From CAVPDE01 sp963707125 (GTDB lineage: Bacteria > Desulfobacterota > DSM-4660 > Desulfatiglandales > HGW-15), in the NCBI GenBank assembly GCA_963707125.1, contig CAVPOU010000002.1:1-64000 (forward strand): a stretch of 64,000 nucleotides of DNA, written 5' to 3'. The translations under genes and the position numbers were made by a program. Positions 27,316 to 36,597 of the stretch are shown piece by piece. The stretch's first letter is position 1. Each line of letters opens with the position of its first letter. Below the pieces are notes generated by a model. It made no database searches and was not told the origin of the DNA. It saw nothing but the letters and a program-made list of their open reading frames with translations.

Positions 27316-28728
27316 TTAGGCCGCTGCAGCCATTTTTTCTGCCTGCTCCTTGACCTCGTCAATGGACCCAACCATGTAGAATGCCGCTTCGGGAAGATCG
27401 TCATGTTTTCCTTCGATAATCTCCCGGAACCCTCTCACGGTCTCCGCCACAGGCACATACCGCCCTTTCCTTCCTGTAAAAGCCTCTGCCACGTTGAACG
27501 GCTGTGAAAGGAATCTCTGTATTCTTCTTGCCCTGGCAACCACCAGTTTATCTTCGTCTGAGAGTTCATCCATCCCCAGAATGGCGATAATGTCCTGAAG
27601 ATCTTTGTACTTCTGCAGAATTTGCTGAGTCTGCCTGGCCACGCGGTAATGCTCTTCGCCCAGGATATTCGGATCAAGAATTTTGGAGGTGGAATCCAGC
27701 GGATCCACCGCGGGGTAAATACCAAGTTCTGCAATGGGTCTTGAAAGCACCACGGTCCCGTCCAGATGGGCAAAGGTGGTGGCCGGTGCAGGGTCGGTCA
27801 GGTCATCGGCAGGCACGTAAACGCACTGTACAGAGGTGATGGAACCCTTGTTCGTGGAGGTAATTCTTTCCTGAAGTTCGCCAAGGTCTGTCCCCAGGGT
27901 CGGCTGATATCCCACGGCCGAAGGAATTCGGCCCAGGAGAGCCGACACTTCTGATCCCGCCTGAGTGAATCGGAAGATGTTGTCAATGAAAAGGAGCACG
28001 TCCTGATTCTGGACATCGCGATAGTATTCGGCTGCAGTCACTGCCGAGAGCGCCACTCTGGCCCTTGCGCCGGGCGGCTCCGTCATCTGTCCGTAGATCA
28101 AGGCGGCCTTGTTGATGACGCCCGATTCCTTCATCTCCAGATAAAGATCGTTTCCCTCTCGGGTTCGCTCCCCCACGCCGGCAAAAACGCTGATCCCGCC
28201 GTGTTCCATGGCGATGTTGTGAATCATCTCCATCATGACCACGGTCTTGCCCACACCTGCTCCTCCAAACATGCCCATCTTGCCTCCACGGGGGAAAGGG
28301 ATAAGGAGGTCGATGACCTTAACGCCGGTTTCAAGGACTTTGATCGACGTATCCTGCTCCACAAAGGAGGGGGCATGGCGATGGATCGGCAAGAATTCCT
28401 TTGCATTCACAGGGCCCAAGCCGTCGACCGGTCTGCCCACCACATTGAGAACCCGACCGAGGATGATGTCCCCTACAGGCATCATGATCGGTTTTGCCGT
28501 GTTTTTCACTTTCATGCCCCGCACCAGTCCATCCGTTGTGTCCATAGCAATCGTGCGGACCACGTTGTCGCCCAGGTGCAGGGCCACCTCGACAATGAGG
28601 TTGTCCGGCGTGTTATCAATTGTAGGATTCGTTACATGGAGTGCGGTAAAAATAGGGGGCAGATTTCCTTCCGGAAACTCCACGTCAACCACGGGACCCA
28701 TAACCTGAATGACTTTGCCATCACTCAT
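27316..28728 (-). CDS. atpD: ATP synthase F1 beta subunit
   Basis: 470 aa, the catalytic subunit. The P-loop GGAGVGKTVVMMEMI is near residue 148-162, the catalytic Glu lies in GVGERTREGNDL, and the Walker B region is VLLFIDNIFRFTQAGSEVSALLGR. Length and motifs are fully conserved. It is separated from atpG by 134 bp that contain a short-word hairpin array, which is unusual inside this operon. Confidence 0.98.
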   Translation of the reverse strand: MSDGKVIQVMGPVVDVEFPEGNLPPIFTALHVTNPTIDNTPDNLIVEVALHLGDNVVRTIAMDTTDGLVRGMKVKNTAKPIMMPVGDIILGRVLNVVGRPVDGLGPVNAKEFLPIHRHAPSFVEQDTSIKVLETGVKVIDLLIPFPRGGKMGMFGGAGVGKTVVMMEMIHNIAMEHGGISVFAGVGERTREGNDLYLEMKESGVINKAALIYGQMTEPPGARARVALSAVTAAEYYRDVQNQDVLLFIDNIFRFTQAGSEVSALLGRIPSAVGYQPTLGTDLGELQERITSTNKGSITSVQCVYVPADDLTDPAPATTFAHLDGTVVLSRPIAELGIYPAVDPLDSTSKILDPNILGEEHYRVARQTQQILQKYKDLQDIIAILGMDELSDEDKLVVARARRIQRFLSQPFNVAEAFTGRKGRYVPVAETVRGFREIIEGKHDDLPEAAFYMVGSIDEVKEQAEKMAAAA

Positions 28729-28764
28729 GACTTGATCGAAACCTCCCTTTTGTTCTCTTTAAAA

Positions 28765-28850
28765 AAGCATAGCGCTTAGAGCATAGAGTAAAAAACTTTT
28801 CTCGGTGTTTACCTCTCTGCTCTCAGCTCTTTGCTCTCCGCTATCTTTGC
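28765..28850. repeat. Short-word hairpin array inside the atp operon
   Basis: The left arm, gcatagcgcttagagcatag (28768-28787), and the right arm, made of repeats of ctctgctctcagctctttgc (28813-28832 and onward to 28846), are rough reverse complements. They are built from a degenerate agcaaagagc-type word. The array lies between atpG and atpD on one transcript, so the RNA hairpin would be part of the operon mRNA. Confidence 0.65.
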
Positions 28851-28862
28851 CTTGAACCGTTC

Positions 28863-29738
28863 TCATGCATTTCTCAGCGCTTCGGCACCGCCCACGATAT
28901 CCATGAGTTCCGCGGTAATTGCAGCCTGCCTGGCCTTGTTGTAGACCAGCGTCAGACTGCCGATCAGCTCTGAGCAGTTCTTGGTCGCATTGTCCATGGC
29001 GGCCATGCGCGCCGCGTGCTCGCTCGTCTCCTGCTGGAGAAAGCCGTTCAAAATCTGGACGCTGATGTTCTTGGGAAGCAAATCCACCAGCAGTTGCTCT
29101 GAAGAAGGTTCATAAAGGTAATCCACCCTTCCCCCCTCGGCGCCTTCCTGTTTCGGAGGTTCTATGGGGATCAGTTTCACCAGGGTGGGTTCCTGCTTTG
29201 CCATGCTCACAAAGCGAGAAAAAAGCATGTAGACTTCGTCAACCTCCCCCGCCATGAACCGCTGGATAAAGCCGGCGGTCATCTTGTTCACAAAGGAAAT
29301 ATCCACGGTTCCATAGATGTTGGTGTGGGCCGTCGTCACAGGAACCGCCTTTCTCCTGAAGTAATCTCTCCCCTTCTTTCCCACCAGGGTGAGGCGGACT
29401 TCCAGACCTTTAGTCCCCTGCTCCTTGATCCACTTCTCCGCCTTGAGGATGGAGTTCATGTTGAAACTCCCGCACAGACCCCTGTCGGCCGTGAAGTGAA
29501 GGAGCTCCACCCTGGAGACTTTCTCCCTCTTGCTCAGCAGAGGGTGAATGTCCGGATCGATGTGGCTGGCCAGGTTTCCAAGGACTTCAGAAAACTTCCG
29601 GGCATAGGGTTCGAAATTTTCCATTTTCGCCTGCGTGCTCCGGAGCCTGGCCGCAGCCACCATGTTCATCGCCCGGGTAATCTGTTTGGTTTTCCTGACT
29701 GCGGAGATCTTCTGCTTGATGTCTCTTAACGTTGCCAT
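28863..29738 (-). CDS. atpG: ATP synthase F1 gamma subunit
   Basis: 291 aa, the central rotor stalk. The N-terminal helix MATLRDIKQKISAVRKTKQI and the C-terminal helix (AARMAAMDNATKNCSELIGS, then LVYNKARQAAITAELMDIVGG) form the coiled shaft inside the alpha3-beta3 ring. It lies 16 bp after atpA. No truncation is seen. Confidence 0.97.
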   Translation of the reverse strand: MATLRDIKQKISAVRKTKQITRAMNMVAAARLRSTQAKMENFEPYARKFSEVLGNLASHIDPDIHPLLSKREKVSRVELLHFTADRGLCGSFNMNSILKAEKWIKEQGTKGLEVRLTLVGKKGRDYFRRKAVPVTTAHTNIYGTVDISFVNKMTAGFIQRFMAGEVDEVYMLFSRFVSMAKQEPTLVKLIPIEPPKQEGAEGGRVDYLYEPSSEQLLVDLLPKNISVQILNGFLQQETSEHAARMAAMDNATKNCSELIGSLTLVYNKARQAAITAELMDIVGGAEALRNA

Positions 29739-29754
29739 CGACTCCCCTTGAACT

Positions 29755-31275
29755 CTACGATCTTGAGGCCGACTGGAACATCCCCTTGAACTGGTCCAGA
29801 GCCTTCTTCATTTTCCCTTCCAGCTCATCGCTGATGATCGCTTTTTCCTTGATCTCCTTCAAAATCTCCGGGTGCTTGGTTCCAACGAATTCGAGCATTT
29901 GCTTCTCGTATTCGCTCACGGAATCGGTCGGGACTTCGTCAAGGTATCCGAAGGCTCCGGCAAAAAGGATCATCACCTGCTTTTCTGCGGGCATGGGCTG
30001 GTACTGAGGCTGTTTCAGGATTTCCACCAGCCTGCGCCCCCGATTGAGCTGACGCTGCGTCGACTTGTCCAGGTCGCTTCCGAACTGGGCAAAGGCCTCC
30101 AGCTCTCGGTACTGAGCCATGTCCAAACGAAGGCTGCCGGCAACCTTTCTCATGGCCTTGGTTTGAGCGGATCCTCCCACACGGGACACCGAGAGCCCCA
30201 CGTTGATGGCCGGCCGCATGCCGGAAAAGAAGAGGCCCGGTTCCAGGTACACCTGTCCATCCGTAATGGAAATCACGTTGGTCGGGATGTAGGCGGACAC
30301 GTCGCCAGCCTGAGTTTCAATAATGGGAAGAGCAGTCAGCGACCCTCCTCCGAGCGTGTCGTTTAATTTAGCGGCCCTCTCCAGGAGCCGGGAGTGGTTG
30401 TAGAAGATATCGCCGGGGAAGGCTTCTCGTCCCGGCGGCCTCCTCAGGAGCAGAGAAACCTGACGGTAGGCAACCGCTTGCTTGGAGAGGTCATCGTAGA
30501 TGATCAGGGCGTGCTTGCCCTTGTCCCTATAATATTCGCCAATGGCGCAGCCGGAATAAGGGGCAATGTACTGCTGGGTGGCAGGGTCACTCGCACAGGC
30601 TGCAACGACCGTCGTGTACTCCATGGCCCCGTTCCGCCGCAACACATCCACCACCTGGGCCACGGTTGATTTCTTCTGCCCCACCGCCACATAGATGCAG
30701 AAAATCCCCGAGTCCTTCTGATTGATGATGGCATCCACGCCGATGGCCGTCTTGCCGATCTGCCGGTCTCCGATGATCAGCTCTCTCTGGCCGCGGCCGA
30801 TAGGAGTCATGGCGTCGATCGCTTTGATCCCTGTGTACATCGATTCCTTCACCGGCTGACGCGCGATGACGCCTGGGGCGACCATCTCGATTCTTCGGAA
30901 CTCGGTGGCATTGATGGGGCCCTTGCCGTCCAGGGGAGTCCCCACGGCATCAATCACACGGCCCAGCACCGGCTGCCCCACAGGGATCTCTGCGATACGG
31001 CCCGTACGTTTGACCGTGTCCCCTTCCTTGATCTTAGCGTCATCGCCCATGATGGCCACACCGACATTGTCCTCTTCCAGATTAAGGCAGAGACCGTAGA
31101 TGCTGCCTGGGAACTCCAGCATCTCCATGGCCATGGCATTCTGCACCCCATGGACCCTCGCCACCCCGTCCCCTACGGACAGGACAATACCGGTCTCGCT
31201 CATTTCGACCTTTTTCTCATAATCCTTAATCTGGCCCCTGATAATCTGACTGATCTCTTCTGCTCTGATTTCCAT
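29755..31275 (-). CDS. atpA: ATP synthase F1 alpha subunit
   Basis: 506 aa, the non-catalytic nucleotide-binding subunit. The P-loop GDRQIGKTAIGVDAI is near residue 170 and the Arg-finger signature region is PAINVGLSVSRVGGSAQTKAM. It starts with the usual MEIRAEEISQIIR helix that contacts delta. It lies 5 bp after atpH. Confidence 0.98.
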   Translation of the reverse strand: MEIRAEEISQIIRGQIKDYEKKVEMSETGIVLSVGDGVARVHGVQNAMAMEMLEFPGSIYGLCLNLEEDNVGVAIMGDDAKIKEGDTVKRTGRIAEIPVGQPVLGRVIDAVGTPLDGKGPINATEFRRIEMVAPGVIARQPVKESMYTGIKAIDAMTPIGRGQRELIIGDRQIGKTAIGVDAIINQKDSGIFCIYVAVGQKKSTVAQVVDVLRRNGAMEYTTVVAACASDPATQQYIAPYSGCAIGEYYRDKGKHALIIYDDLSKQAVAYRQVSLLLRRPPGREAFPGDIFYNHSRLLERAAKLNDTLGGGSLTALPIIETQAGDVSAYIPTNVISITDGQVYLEPGLFFSGMRPAINVGLSVSRVGGSAQTKAMRKVAGSLRLDMAQYRELEAFAQFGSDLDKSTQRQLNRGRRLVEILKQPQYQPMPAEKQVMILFAGAFGYLDEVPTDSVSEYEKQMLEFVGTKHPEILKEIKEKAIISDELEGKMKKALDQFKGMFQSASRS

Positions 31276-31280
31276 GCCCT

Positions 31281-31826
31281 TTACTCACCCCTTTTCAGTG
31301 ATTCTTTAATCCCTTCCACCTGGGCCTTCACGCTCCCATCGACCACCAGATCACCGATTTTGACGATGATCCCTCCCATAATGCTCTTATCCTGCCGAAC
31401 ATTCATTCTAACCTTCTTGGAGGTCATTTGCTCCAAGGCCTTCCCCAGTTTGTTCTCCGCCTCTCCGCTGAGAGGCCTGGGGACGACGACTTCCGCACGA
31501 ACAATGCCGGATACTTCGTCGGTCAGTTGCTCATAATGGGCACTGATCTCTCCCACCGCAGTGATCCGGTTCTTGTCGAGAAGGAGACTCAAGAAATTCC
31601 GGATGGTGTCCGAGTAGCCGCTCCTGCCCAACAGAGCCTTCAGAACTTCCCTTCGATCTTCCAGCTTAAACGCGGGGTTGGAAATGGCCTGATTCAGTTC
31701 TCGGCGGGATGCATAGAAGGCGGAAAAATCCTGAAGCTCTTTGCCATATTCCTGGTGACGGCCCTCTTCCATTCCGAGACTCAGAAGAGCCTTGGCATAG
31801 CGTTTAGAAACTTTCGAGCGTATCAA
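31281..31826 (-). CDS. atpH: ATP synthase F1 delta subunit
   Basis: 181 aa, joining the F1 head to the peripheral stalk. The N-terminal helical bundle (SKVSKRYAKALLSLG) and the C-terminal strand region (VRMNVRQDKSIMGGIIVKIGD, then LVVDGSVKAQVEGI) are typical. Its start overlaps the atpF stop by 4 nt, so the two are translationally coupled. Confidence 0.95.
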   Translation of the reverse strand: MIRSKVSKRYAKALLSLGMEEGRHQEYGKELQDFSAFYASRRELNQAISNPAFKLEDRREVLKALLGRSGYSDTIRNFLSLLLDKNRITAVGEISAHYEQLTDEVSGIVRAEVVVPRPLSGEAENKLGKALEQMTSKKVRMNVRQDKSIMGGIIVKIGDLVVDGSVKAQVEGIKESLKRGE

Positions 31827-32428
31827 TGTGTCTTCCCCAGCCTTTCTATAAATTCATTCACCAGGCGGTCCTGGTCCTTGTCCGTCATCTCTCGGGCAAT
31901 GATCTCTTCCGCTCTTTGAGCGGCAAGGGCCACCACTTCCTGTTTCAGCTTTTCCTTTGCAGTCTGGATCTCGTACTGGATGCTCACCCCAGCCTGCTCA
32001 AGCATCTGTTTGGCCCGCTCCCCGGCCTCGGCCAGGATCCTTTCTTTCTCTGCGAGACCGTCCGCCCTGAATTGCTCCAGGATCTCTTTTCGTTCCCCTT
32101 CAAACGCTTTCAGCTTGCTTTCCAGCTCTTGCGCTTTTCGCTCGGCCGTCTCCCTTTGTCTCTTCAGCTCTTCCAGTTCCTTTTTGATTCCCTCGATCCT
32201 GGAGGAAAAGTATTCCTTGATCGGAAGTTTTCTCAAAACGATGAAGAGAATAATCACGAGGAGAGAAAAATTAATGGCCCGGTAAAGCAGATCGAGAAGA
32301 TCACCGCTCCGATCGGCTCCGCCTCCCCCTGCGGCCAAGGCGAAGGAAGAAAGCAAGACACTGACTGCGGCAAAACATCCAACCATGAAGAAGCGTCTTC
32401 TTCTGTTCTTGCGGCGTGTCTCCATCAA
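31823..32428 (-). CDS. atpF: ATP synthase Fo b subunit with N-terminal signal-like extension
   Basis: 201 aa. A basic, hydrophobic leader (RRRRFFMVGCFAAVSVLLSS, then FALAAGGGG) precedes the membrane anchor (AINFSLLVIILFIVLRKLP). A long charged helix follows and dimerises with b' to form the stator. Such a leader is common in deltaproteobacterial AtpF and may be a cleaved signal peptide. It overlaps atpF' by 4 nt. Confidence 0.93.
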   Translation of the reverse strand: MMETRRKNRRRRFFMVGCFAAVSVLLSSFALAAGGGGADRSGDLLDLLYRAINFSLLVIILFIVLRKLPIKEYFSSRIEGIKKELEELKRQRETAERKAQELESKLKAFEGERKEILEQFRADGLAEKERILAEAGERAKQMLEQAGVSIQYEIQTAKEKLKQEVVALAAQRAEEIIAREMTDKDQDRLVNEFIERLGKTH

Positions 32429-32850
32429 ACGCTCCTCCCCAGGATTTTCTCGGCAAGCTCTTTCGAGAAGAGATGGAGTTCCTTCTCCAGAGCCCCTCTG
32501 GCCTCCAGGAGCTTCTTTTCCATTTCCGTTCTCGCCTGCCCCATCCGTTCTCCAGAAGCTGAAGCCGCCTCTTTCAAGAGCGTCTTTTCCTCTTCCAAAC
32601 CCTGGTTTTTCAGGCTTTCCTTCTCCTGATATCCCGTCTTCTTCGCTTTGGCCTTGCTCTCTTCAAGCTCTCCGGCGAAGCGATTCGCGTTACCTTCCAG
32701 TTCGTTCACGGAATTTTGCAGGCCATCGATTTCCGTTTTTCTCTTGCCGAGAATCTGGCGAACCGGTCTGTACAAAATGATGTTCAGGATAAAGAGTAGG
32801 AAGAGAAAATTCGCTAACTGAAGAAAGAGGGTATAATCTGGCATGATCAT
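32425..32850 (-). CDS. atpF': ATP synthase Fo b' subunit
   Basis: 141 aa. A single N-terminal membrane segment (FLQLANFLFLLFILNIILY) with the conserved Pro-Val-Arg after it (RPVRQILGKRK) is followed by a long helix. It is the second, divergent b-type stator subunit and the first gene of this operon. The a and c subunits are absent here, as in many Deltaproteobacteria where they sit in a separate atpI-B-E locus. Confidence 0.9.
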   Translation of the reverse strand: MIMPDYTLFLQLANFLFLLFILNIILYRPVRQILGKRKTEIDGLQNSVNELEGNANRFAGELEESKAKAKKTGYQEKESLKNQGLEEEKTLLKEAASASGERMGQARTEMEKKLLEARGALEKELHLFSKELAEKILGRSV

Positions 32851-32896
32851 AGCGCCCTTTCCTCCTTCGTGCTTCGATTGTAACTGCTCAGGTCTT

Positions 32897-33040
32897 TAGG
32901 CTGAAGGCTGAAGACTGAAGGGCAATAATGATCATCCATGACACAATCACCTGCCAACGTATCCAAACGATCTTGGCTTTGTGTGATCGCGCATGTCTTT
33001 TCCTTCAGTCTATCTACCTTCAGTCTATCTACCTGAGTAG
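32897..33040. repeat. Short-word array with distant inverted arm (gctgaag word)
   Basis: Left arm taggctgaaggctgaagact (32897-32916) and right arm ccttcagtctatctaccttc (33002-33021) and its continuation are reverse complements of one degenerate word, separated by about 80 bp. They fill much of the 298-bp gap between atpF' and the bactofilin gene. Confidence 0.65.
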
Positions 33041-33043
33041 TTA

Positions 33044-33107
33044 CCTTCGATTTATAAATCGAAGGACTTAGCGAAGGCTTTTACAAAAACACCAATCCCT
33101 TTGTCAA
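33044..33107 (-). promoter_or_regulatory. Palindrome and candidate promoter of the atp operon
   Basis: A perfect 22-bp palindrome, ccttcgattta-taaatcgaagg, lies at 33044-33065. Upstream on the minus strand a consensus -35 (ttgaca, 33107-33102) is followed about 17 bp later by a weak -10-like gtaaaa near 33084-33079. It would drive atpF'-F-H-A-G-D-C with a leader of about 220 nt. The palindrome just downstream could be an operator, or a terminator for bactofilin. Confidence 0.4.
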
Positions 33108-33148
33108 AGTTTCTTGTTCGGTTCTCCTCTTTTTTTTTGCGGCTTTGT

Positions 33149-33517
33149 CTATTCGGCAGGCTGTGGTTTCTCGTCGTCAGGCGTTTTGATATCCTGCATC
33201 CGGCAACAGCCTTCGAAAACGACCCCTTCATCCATCACCACAGCCGGAGCCTGGATGTTTCCAAACACTTTTCCAGGAGGGTGGATCTCAATCTTCTCGG
33301 CGGCGAAGAGATTGCCTCGAACCTCCCCGCACACCACCAAATGGGAGACTTGAACATCGGCCTCGATGACCGCGCCATCGCCCACAATCAGGGTGCCGTC
33401 CGTCAGGATCTCTCCTTTGAACCGGCCATCGATCCGAACGGTCCCGGAGAAAGACAGCTTTCCATCGAACTCGGTGTTCTTTCCTAAAAAGGCGTTGATT
33501 TCGTCCCTTCGTTTCAT
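33149..33517 (-). CDS. bacA: Bactofilin
   Basis: This 122-aa polymer-forming cytoskeletal protein shows a right-handed beta-helix of short hydrophobic repeats: FSGTVRIDGRFKGEI, GTLIVGDGAVIEADV, VSHLVVCGEVRGNL, IEIHPPGKVFGNIQAPAVV. Flexible tails flank it (PDDEKPQPAE at the C-terminus). Bactofilins scaffold cell-wall enzymes, polar structures or chromosome partners. It closes the mreB-mreC-mreD-mrdA-rodA cluster, 77 bp after rodA, which fits a role in cell shape. Confidence 0.93.
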   Translation of the reverse strand: MKRRDEINAFLGKNTEFDGKLSFSGTVRIDGRFKGEILTDGTLIVGDGAVIEADVQVSHLVVCGEVRGNLFAAEKIEIHPPGKVFGNIQAPAVVMDEGVVFEGCCRMQDIKTPDDEKPQPAE

Positions 33518-33594
33518 GTCCTGATCTCCGAGGGGTTAAGCAAGAATGTTTAGCATAGCCCTGGGAAGTTGGCAAGAAAAAATCAGGGGAATGG

Positions 33595-34698
33595 TTACTG
33601 GAACATAAATCGTCTCATACTGATGTTCATCAGGAGCCCCATGCCGACCATGGTGGAGAGAATCGATGACCCTCCATAGCTGAAGAGCACCAGGGGAATT
33701 CCCACTACCGGCAGCAATCCCGTGGTCATGCCCACGTTGATGACCGTTTGCCAGAAAACAATCGCCACAACCCCTAGGGCGATAAGGGTCCCAAACTTGT
33801 CTTTCGAATTGAGAGCAATATGGATTCCCCACAAAATCATAAAAAGGTAAAGCAGCAGCAAGCACACGGCGCCCACAAACCCCCACTCCTCCGCAAGAAC
33901 GGAAAAAGCAAAGTCCGTGTGCTGCTCCGGCAGGAAATGCAGCCTCGTCTGGGTCCCGTTCAGGAATCCTTTACCCCAGGCCAATCCGGATCCGATGGCG
34001 ATCTTGGACTGGTTGATATGGTATCCTGCTCCGAGCGGATCCATTTCCGGGCTGAGAAAGGTCAGGATCCGCCGCTGCTGGTACTCCTTGAGGTGAATCC
34101 AGAGAAAAGGCGCGGCGCACAGACCGGAGAGGGTGAGGACCAGAAGGGATCGCCATTTCATCCTGACAAAAAGAAGAATGGAAAAAGAAACGCCGAGGAC
34201 CAGAAGGGCCGTGCCCAGATCCGGTTCTTTCACGATCAGCAGGGCCGGGACGGCGATGAGGAGGGAAGGCTGCCACAAATCCCGGAGTCCGAATTCATTG
34301 ATGTGGCTCCGGTCATTGAAAAACTTGGCCAGGCTGATGATGAGCGTGATCTTGACCAGCTCGGAGGGCTGAAAGGAAAAGCCGCCGAAACCCAGCCACC
34401 TCTGGGATCCGGATCGAACGTCCCCGATGAAGGCGACGAGCAGGAGAAGGCCCAGGGAAAAGAAATAAGCAGGATAGGCTAACCGCTCCAGCCCGTGATA
34501 ATCGAAGGTGGTCATGAGGAGCATGACCCCGATCCCCAGGAGAAACCAGTAGCTCTGTTTCAAGAAGATCTGGGACCCGCCCGAACCTTTCATCGGGTAG
34601 GTGGCGCTGTAGAGATTGAGCACGCTCAGCATGCCGATGACGATGAGCAGGAGGAGCAGCACCCAGTCGAAATGTTGAAGCAGTCTTCGATCAAACAT
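33595..34698 (-). CDS. rodA: Rod-shape SEDS glycosyltransferase RodA
   Basis: This 367-aa, ten-membrane-segment SEDS protein polymerises lipid II into glycan strands during elongation. Conserved blocks are GSGGSQIFLKQSYWFLLGIG, FQPSELVKITLIISLAKF, IVKEPDLGTALLVLG, LPEQHTDFAFSVLAEEWGF and GIPLVLFSYGGSSIL. Asp in PEQHTDF is the catalytic residue region. It lies 18 bp after mrdA, its transpeptidase partner. Confidence 0.96.
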   Translation of the reverse strand: MFDRRLLQHFDWVLLLLLIVIGMLSVLNLYSATYPMKGSGGSQIFLKQSYWFLLGIGVMLLMTTFDYHGLERLAYPAYFFSLGLLLLVAFIGDVRSGSQRWLGFGGFSFQPSELVKITLIISLAKFFNDRSHINEFGLRDLWQPSLLIAVPALLIVKEPDLGTALLVLGVSFSILLFVRMKWRSLLVLTLSGLCAAPFLWIHLKEYQQRRILTFLSPEMDPLGAGYHINQSKIAIGSGLAWGKGFLNGTQTRLHFLPEQHTDFAFSVLAEEWGFVGAVCLLLLYLFMILWGIHIALNSKDKFGTLIALGVVAIVFWQTVINVGMTTGLLPVVGIPLVLFSYGGSSILSTMVGMGLLMNISMRRFMFQ

Positions 34699-34716
34699 GG
34701 TCTTTCTTCCTAATCT

Positions 34717-36543
34717 TCATGGTCCTTTTCCGTAAAAGGTCTCGAACATTTCTTTTGCCATAGGCGCTGCCGCACTTCCGCCGTGCCCTCCGTTTTCCAC
34801 GATCACCGCCACAGCGATTTCCGGCTTGTCCGCGGATGCGATCGCAACGAACCAGGCATGATCGTTCAAATCCGGAGGCGGTTCTTCCCCTCGCTGGACT
34901 GGTTTTTCCTTGCCCATCGCGACCACCTGGGCCGTCCCTGTCTTGCCGGCCACAATGGCTCCGGTCTTGATTCTTGATCTGGAGCCGGTGCCACCGGGCT
35001 CGTTCACCGCCCCGATCAGCGCACTCCGGATCAGAGCAAGGTTTTGTTCTTTCACCTTGAGCCGGCCGCTCGCTTCCGGTGTGAACTGATAAACCTGCTT
35101 GTCATCTTTTCCCACCCACTTCACGACCTTGGGCTGATACAAAATCCCTCCGTTAAAGAAGGCGGAGATAAGCCTGGCCATCTGCAGAGGAGTGACCAGC
35201 ACGAAGCTCTGGCCAATGGAAATGGAAATGGTTTCCCCCGGCTGCCAGGGAACCCCGAATCGCTTGAGCTTCCATTCACTGCTCGGAATCAGGCCTTCCC
35301 TTTCAGAACCCAGCTCATAGCCGGAAACCGTTCCCAACCCGCACATCCTCGCATAGTGGTGGATTTTGTCCACGCCCAGTCGTTTTCCCAATTTGTAAAA
35401 ATACACGTCACAGGACTCCACGATGGCTCTATGCAACGCCACCCGACCGTGTCCCTGCTTGCGCCAGCAACGAAACGTGTGCTCGCCGAAAGGGAATTTC
35501 CCGTCGCAGAAGGCCTCTTCGCGAGGATCAAGGCCTTCCTCCAGCCCTGCCAGGGCCATCACCATCTTAAACGTGGACCCAGGCGGGTATTGTCCTGCGA
35601 CCGCCCTGTTTTGAAGGGGATGCTCTTTGCTCGTAACGAGCTTCGCCCATTCGGCTCTGTTCAGCCCTTCCAGGAAGAGGTTGGGGTCATAGGCAGGATT
35701 GCTCGCCATGGCAAGGATCTCCCCGGTCATGGGGTGGAGCGCGACAATCGCCCCTTTCTTGTCCTTCAGGCATTTCTCGGCCGCCATCTGCAGTTTCTTG
35801 TCTATGGTCAGACCAAGGTTCTGCCCGGCAATAGGCGGCCTTCTCGAAATGACGGTCAGCCTGCGTCCCGCCGCGTCCACCTCCACCTGTTCACCGCCCC
35901 GGATCCCATTCAGGTTTTTCTGCCAGACCCGTTCCACCCCGGCCTGTCCGATGAGATCCCCCTGCTTGTTATCGGGATAGTTGCCGCTTGTCAGTTGCGG
36001 TTCGCTGATCTCGCCGAGATACCCGATGAGATGGGAACCCAGCTCCTTGTGGAGATAGTATCTCTGCGGTTTGATCTGGATCATCACGCCGGGCAGGTTG
36101 AAGAGATGGGCTTCCACGATGGCCAGTTCCTCCCGGGAGAGGTTCTTCTTGATCAACACCGGTCTGAAGCCGTATTTCTGAGCTTCCTTCCCCAGCTTTT
36201 CTTCAAGGTAGTTGGGCTCCATGCCGATCAGGGAGTGGAAGCTCCTGATGAGCTCATCACGATCGTGGATTTCCTCAGGGATGACATAGGCGTCAAACGA
36301 GGGGCGGTTGTCGACAAGGAGCTCTCCGTTGCGATCGAAAACCATTCCCCGGAAAGGCGCCACGTCCTGGAGGCGGATCCGGTTGTTCTCGGACTGGACC
36401 CGGTAGGACGGGCCTTGAATGATCTGGAGAAACCACAGTCTCAACAAGAGCACGGCAAAAACAACGGCCACGAGGAAAGGGAGTTTGCTCAGCCGCTTTC
36501 GTAAAACCTCTACCGATGCCTGTTCAAAAGCTTGGTTTCTCAA
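34717..36543 (-). CDS. mrdA: Penicillin-binding protein 2
   Basis: 608 aa, the elongation-specific transpeptidase that works with RodA. One N-terminal membrane segment (FLVAVVFAVLLLRLWFLQII) is followed by the pedestal domain (NRIRLQDVAPFRGMVFDRNG) and the transpeptidase. The active-site Ser lies in GSTFKMV (SxxK), followed by VESCDVYFY (SxN-like, here SCD) and AGKTGTAQ (KTG). The length is normal. It is part of the mreBCD-mrdA-rodA operon. Confidence 0.96.
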   Translation of the reverse strand: MRNQAFEQASVEVLRKRLSKLPFLVAVVFAVLLLRLWFLQIIQGPSYRVQSENNRIRLQDVAPFRGMVFDRNGELLVDNRPSFDAYVIPEEIHDRDELIRSFHSLIGMEPNYLEEKLGKEAQKYGFRPVLIKKNLSREELAIVEAHLFNLPGVMIQIKPQRYYLHKELGSHLIGYLGEISEPQLTSGNYPDNKQGDLIGQAGVERVWQKNLNGIRGGEQVEVDAAGRRLTVISRRPPIAGQNLGLTIDKKLQMAAEKCLKDKKGAIVALHPMTGEILAMASNPAYDPNLFLEGLNRAEWAKLVTSKEHPLQNRAVAGQYPPGSTFKMVMALAGLEEGLDPREEAFCDGKFPFGEHTFRCWRKQGHGRVALHRAIVESCDVYFYKLGKRLGVDKIHHYARMCGLGTVSGYELGSEREGLIPSSEWKLKRFGVPWQPGETISISIGQSFVLVTPLQMARLISAFFNGGILYQPKVVKWVGKDDKQVYQFTPEASGRLKVKEQNLALIRSALIGAVNEPGGTGSRSRIKTGAIVAGKTGTAQVVAMGKEKPVQRGEEPPPDLNDHAWFVAIASADKPEIAVAVIVENGGHGGSAAAPMAKEMFETFYGKGP

Positions 36544-36597
36544 AGGGACGGGGCCTCTCTCAATGAAAATGAAACCGGAGGGACGCGTTTCATCACG

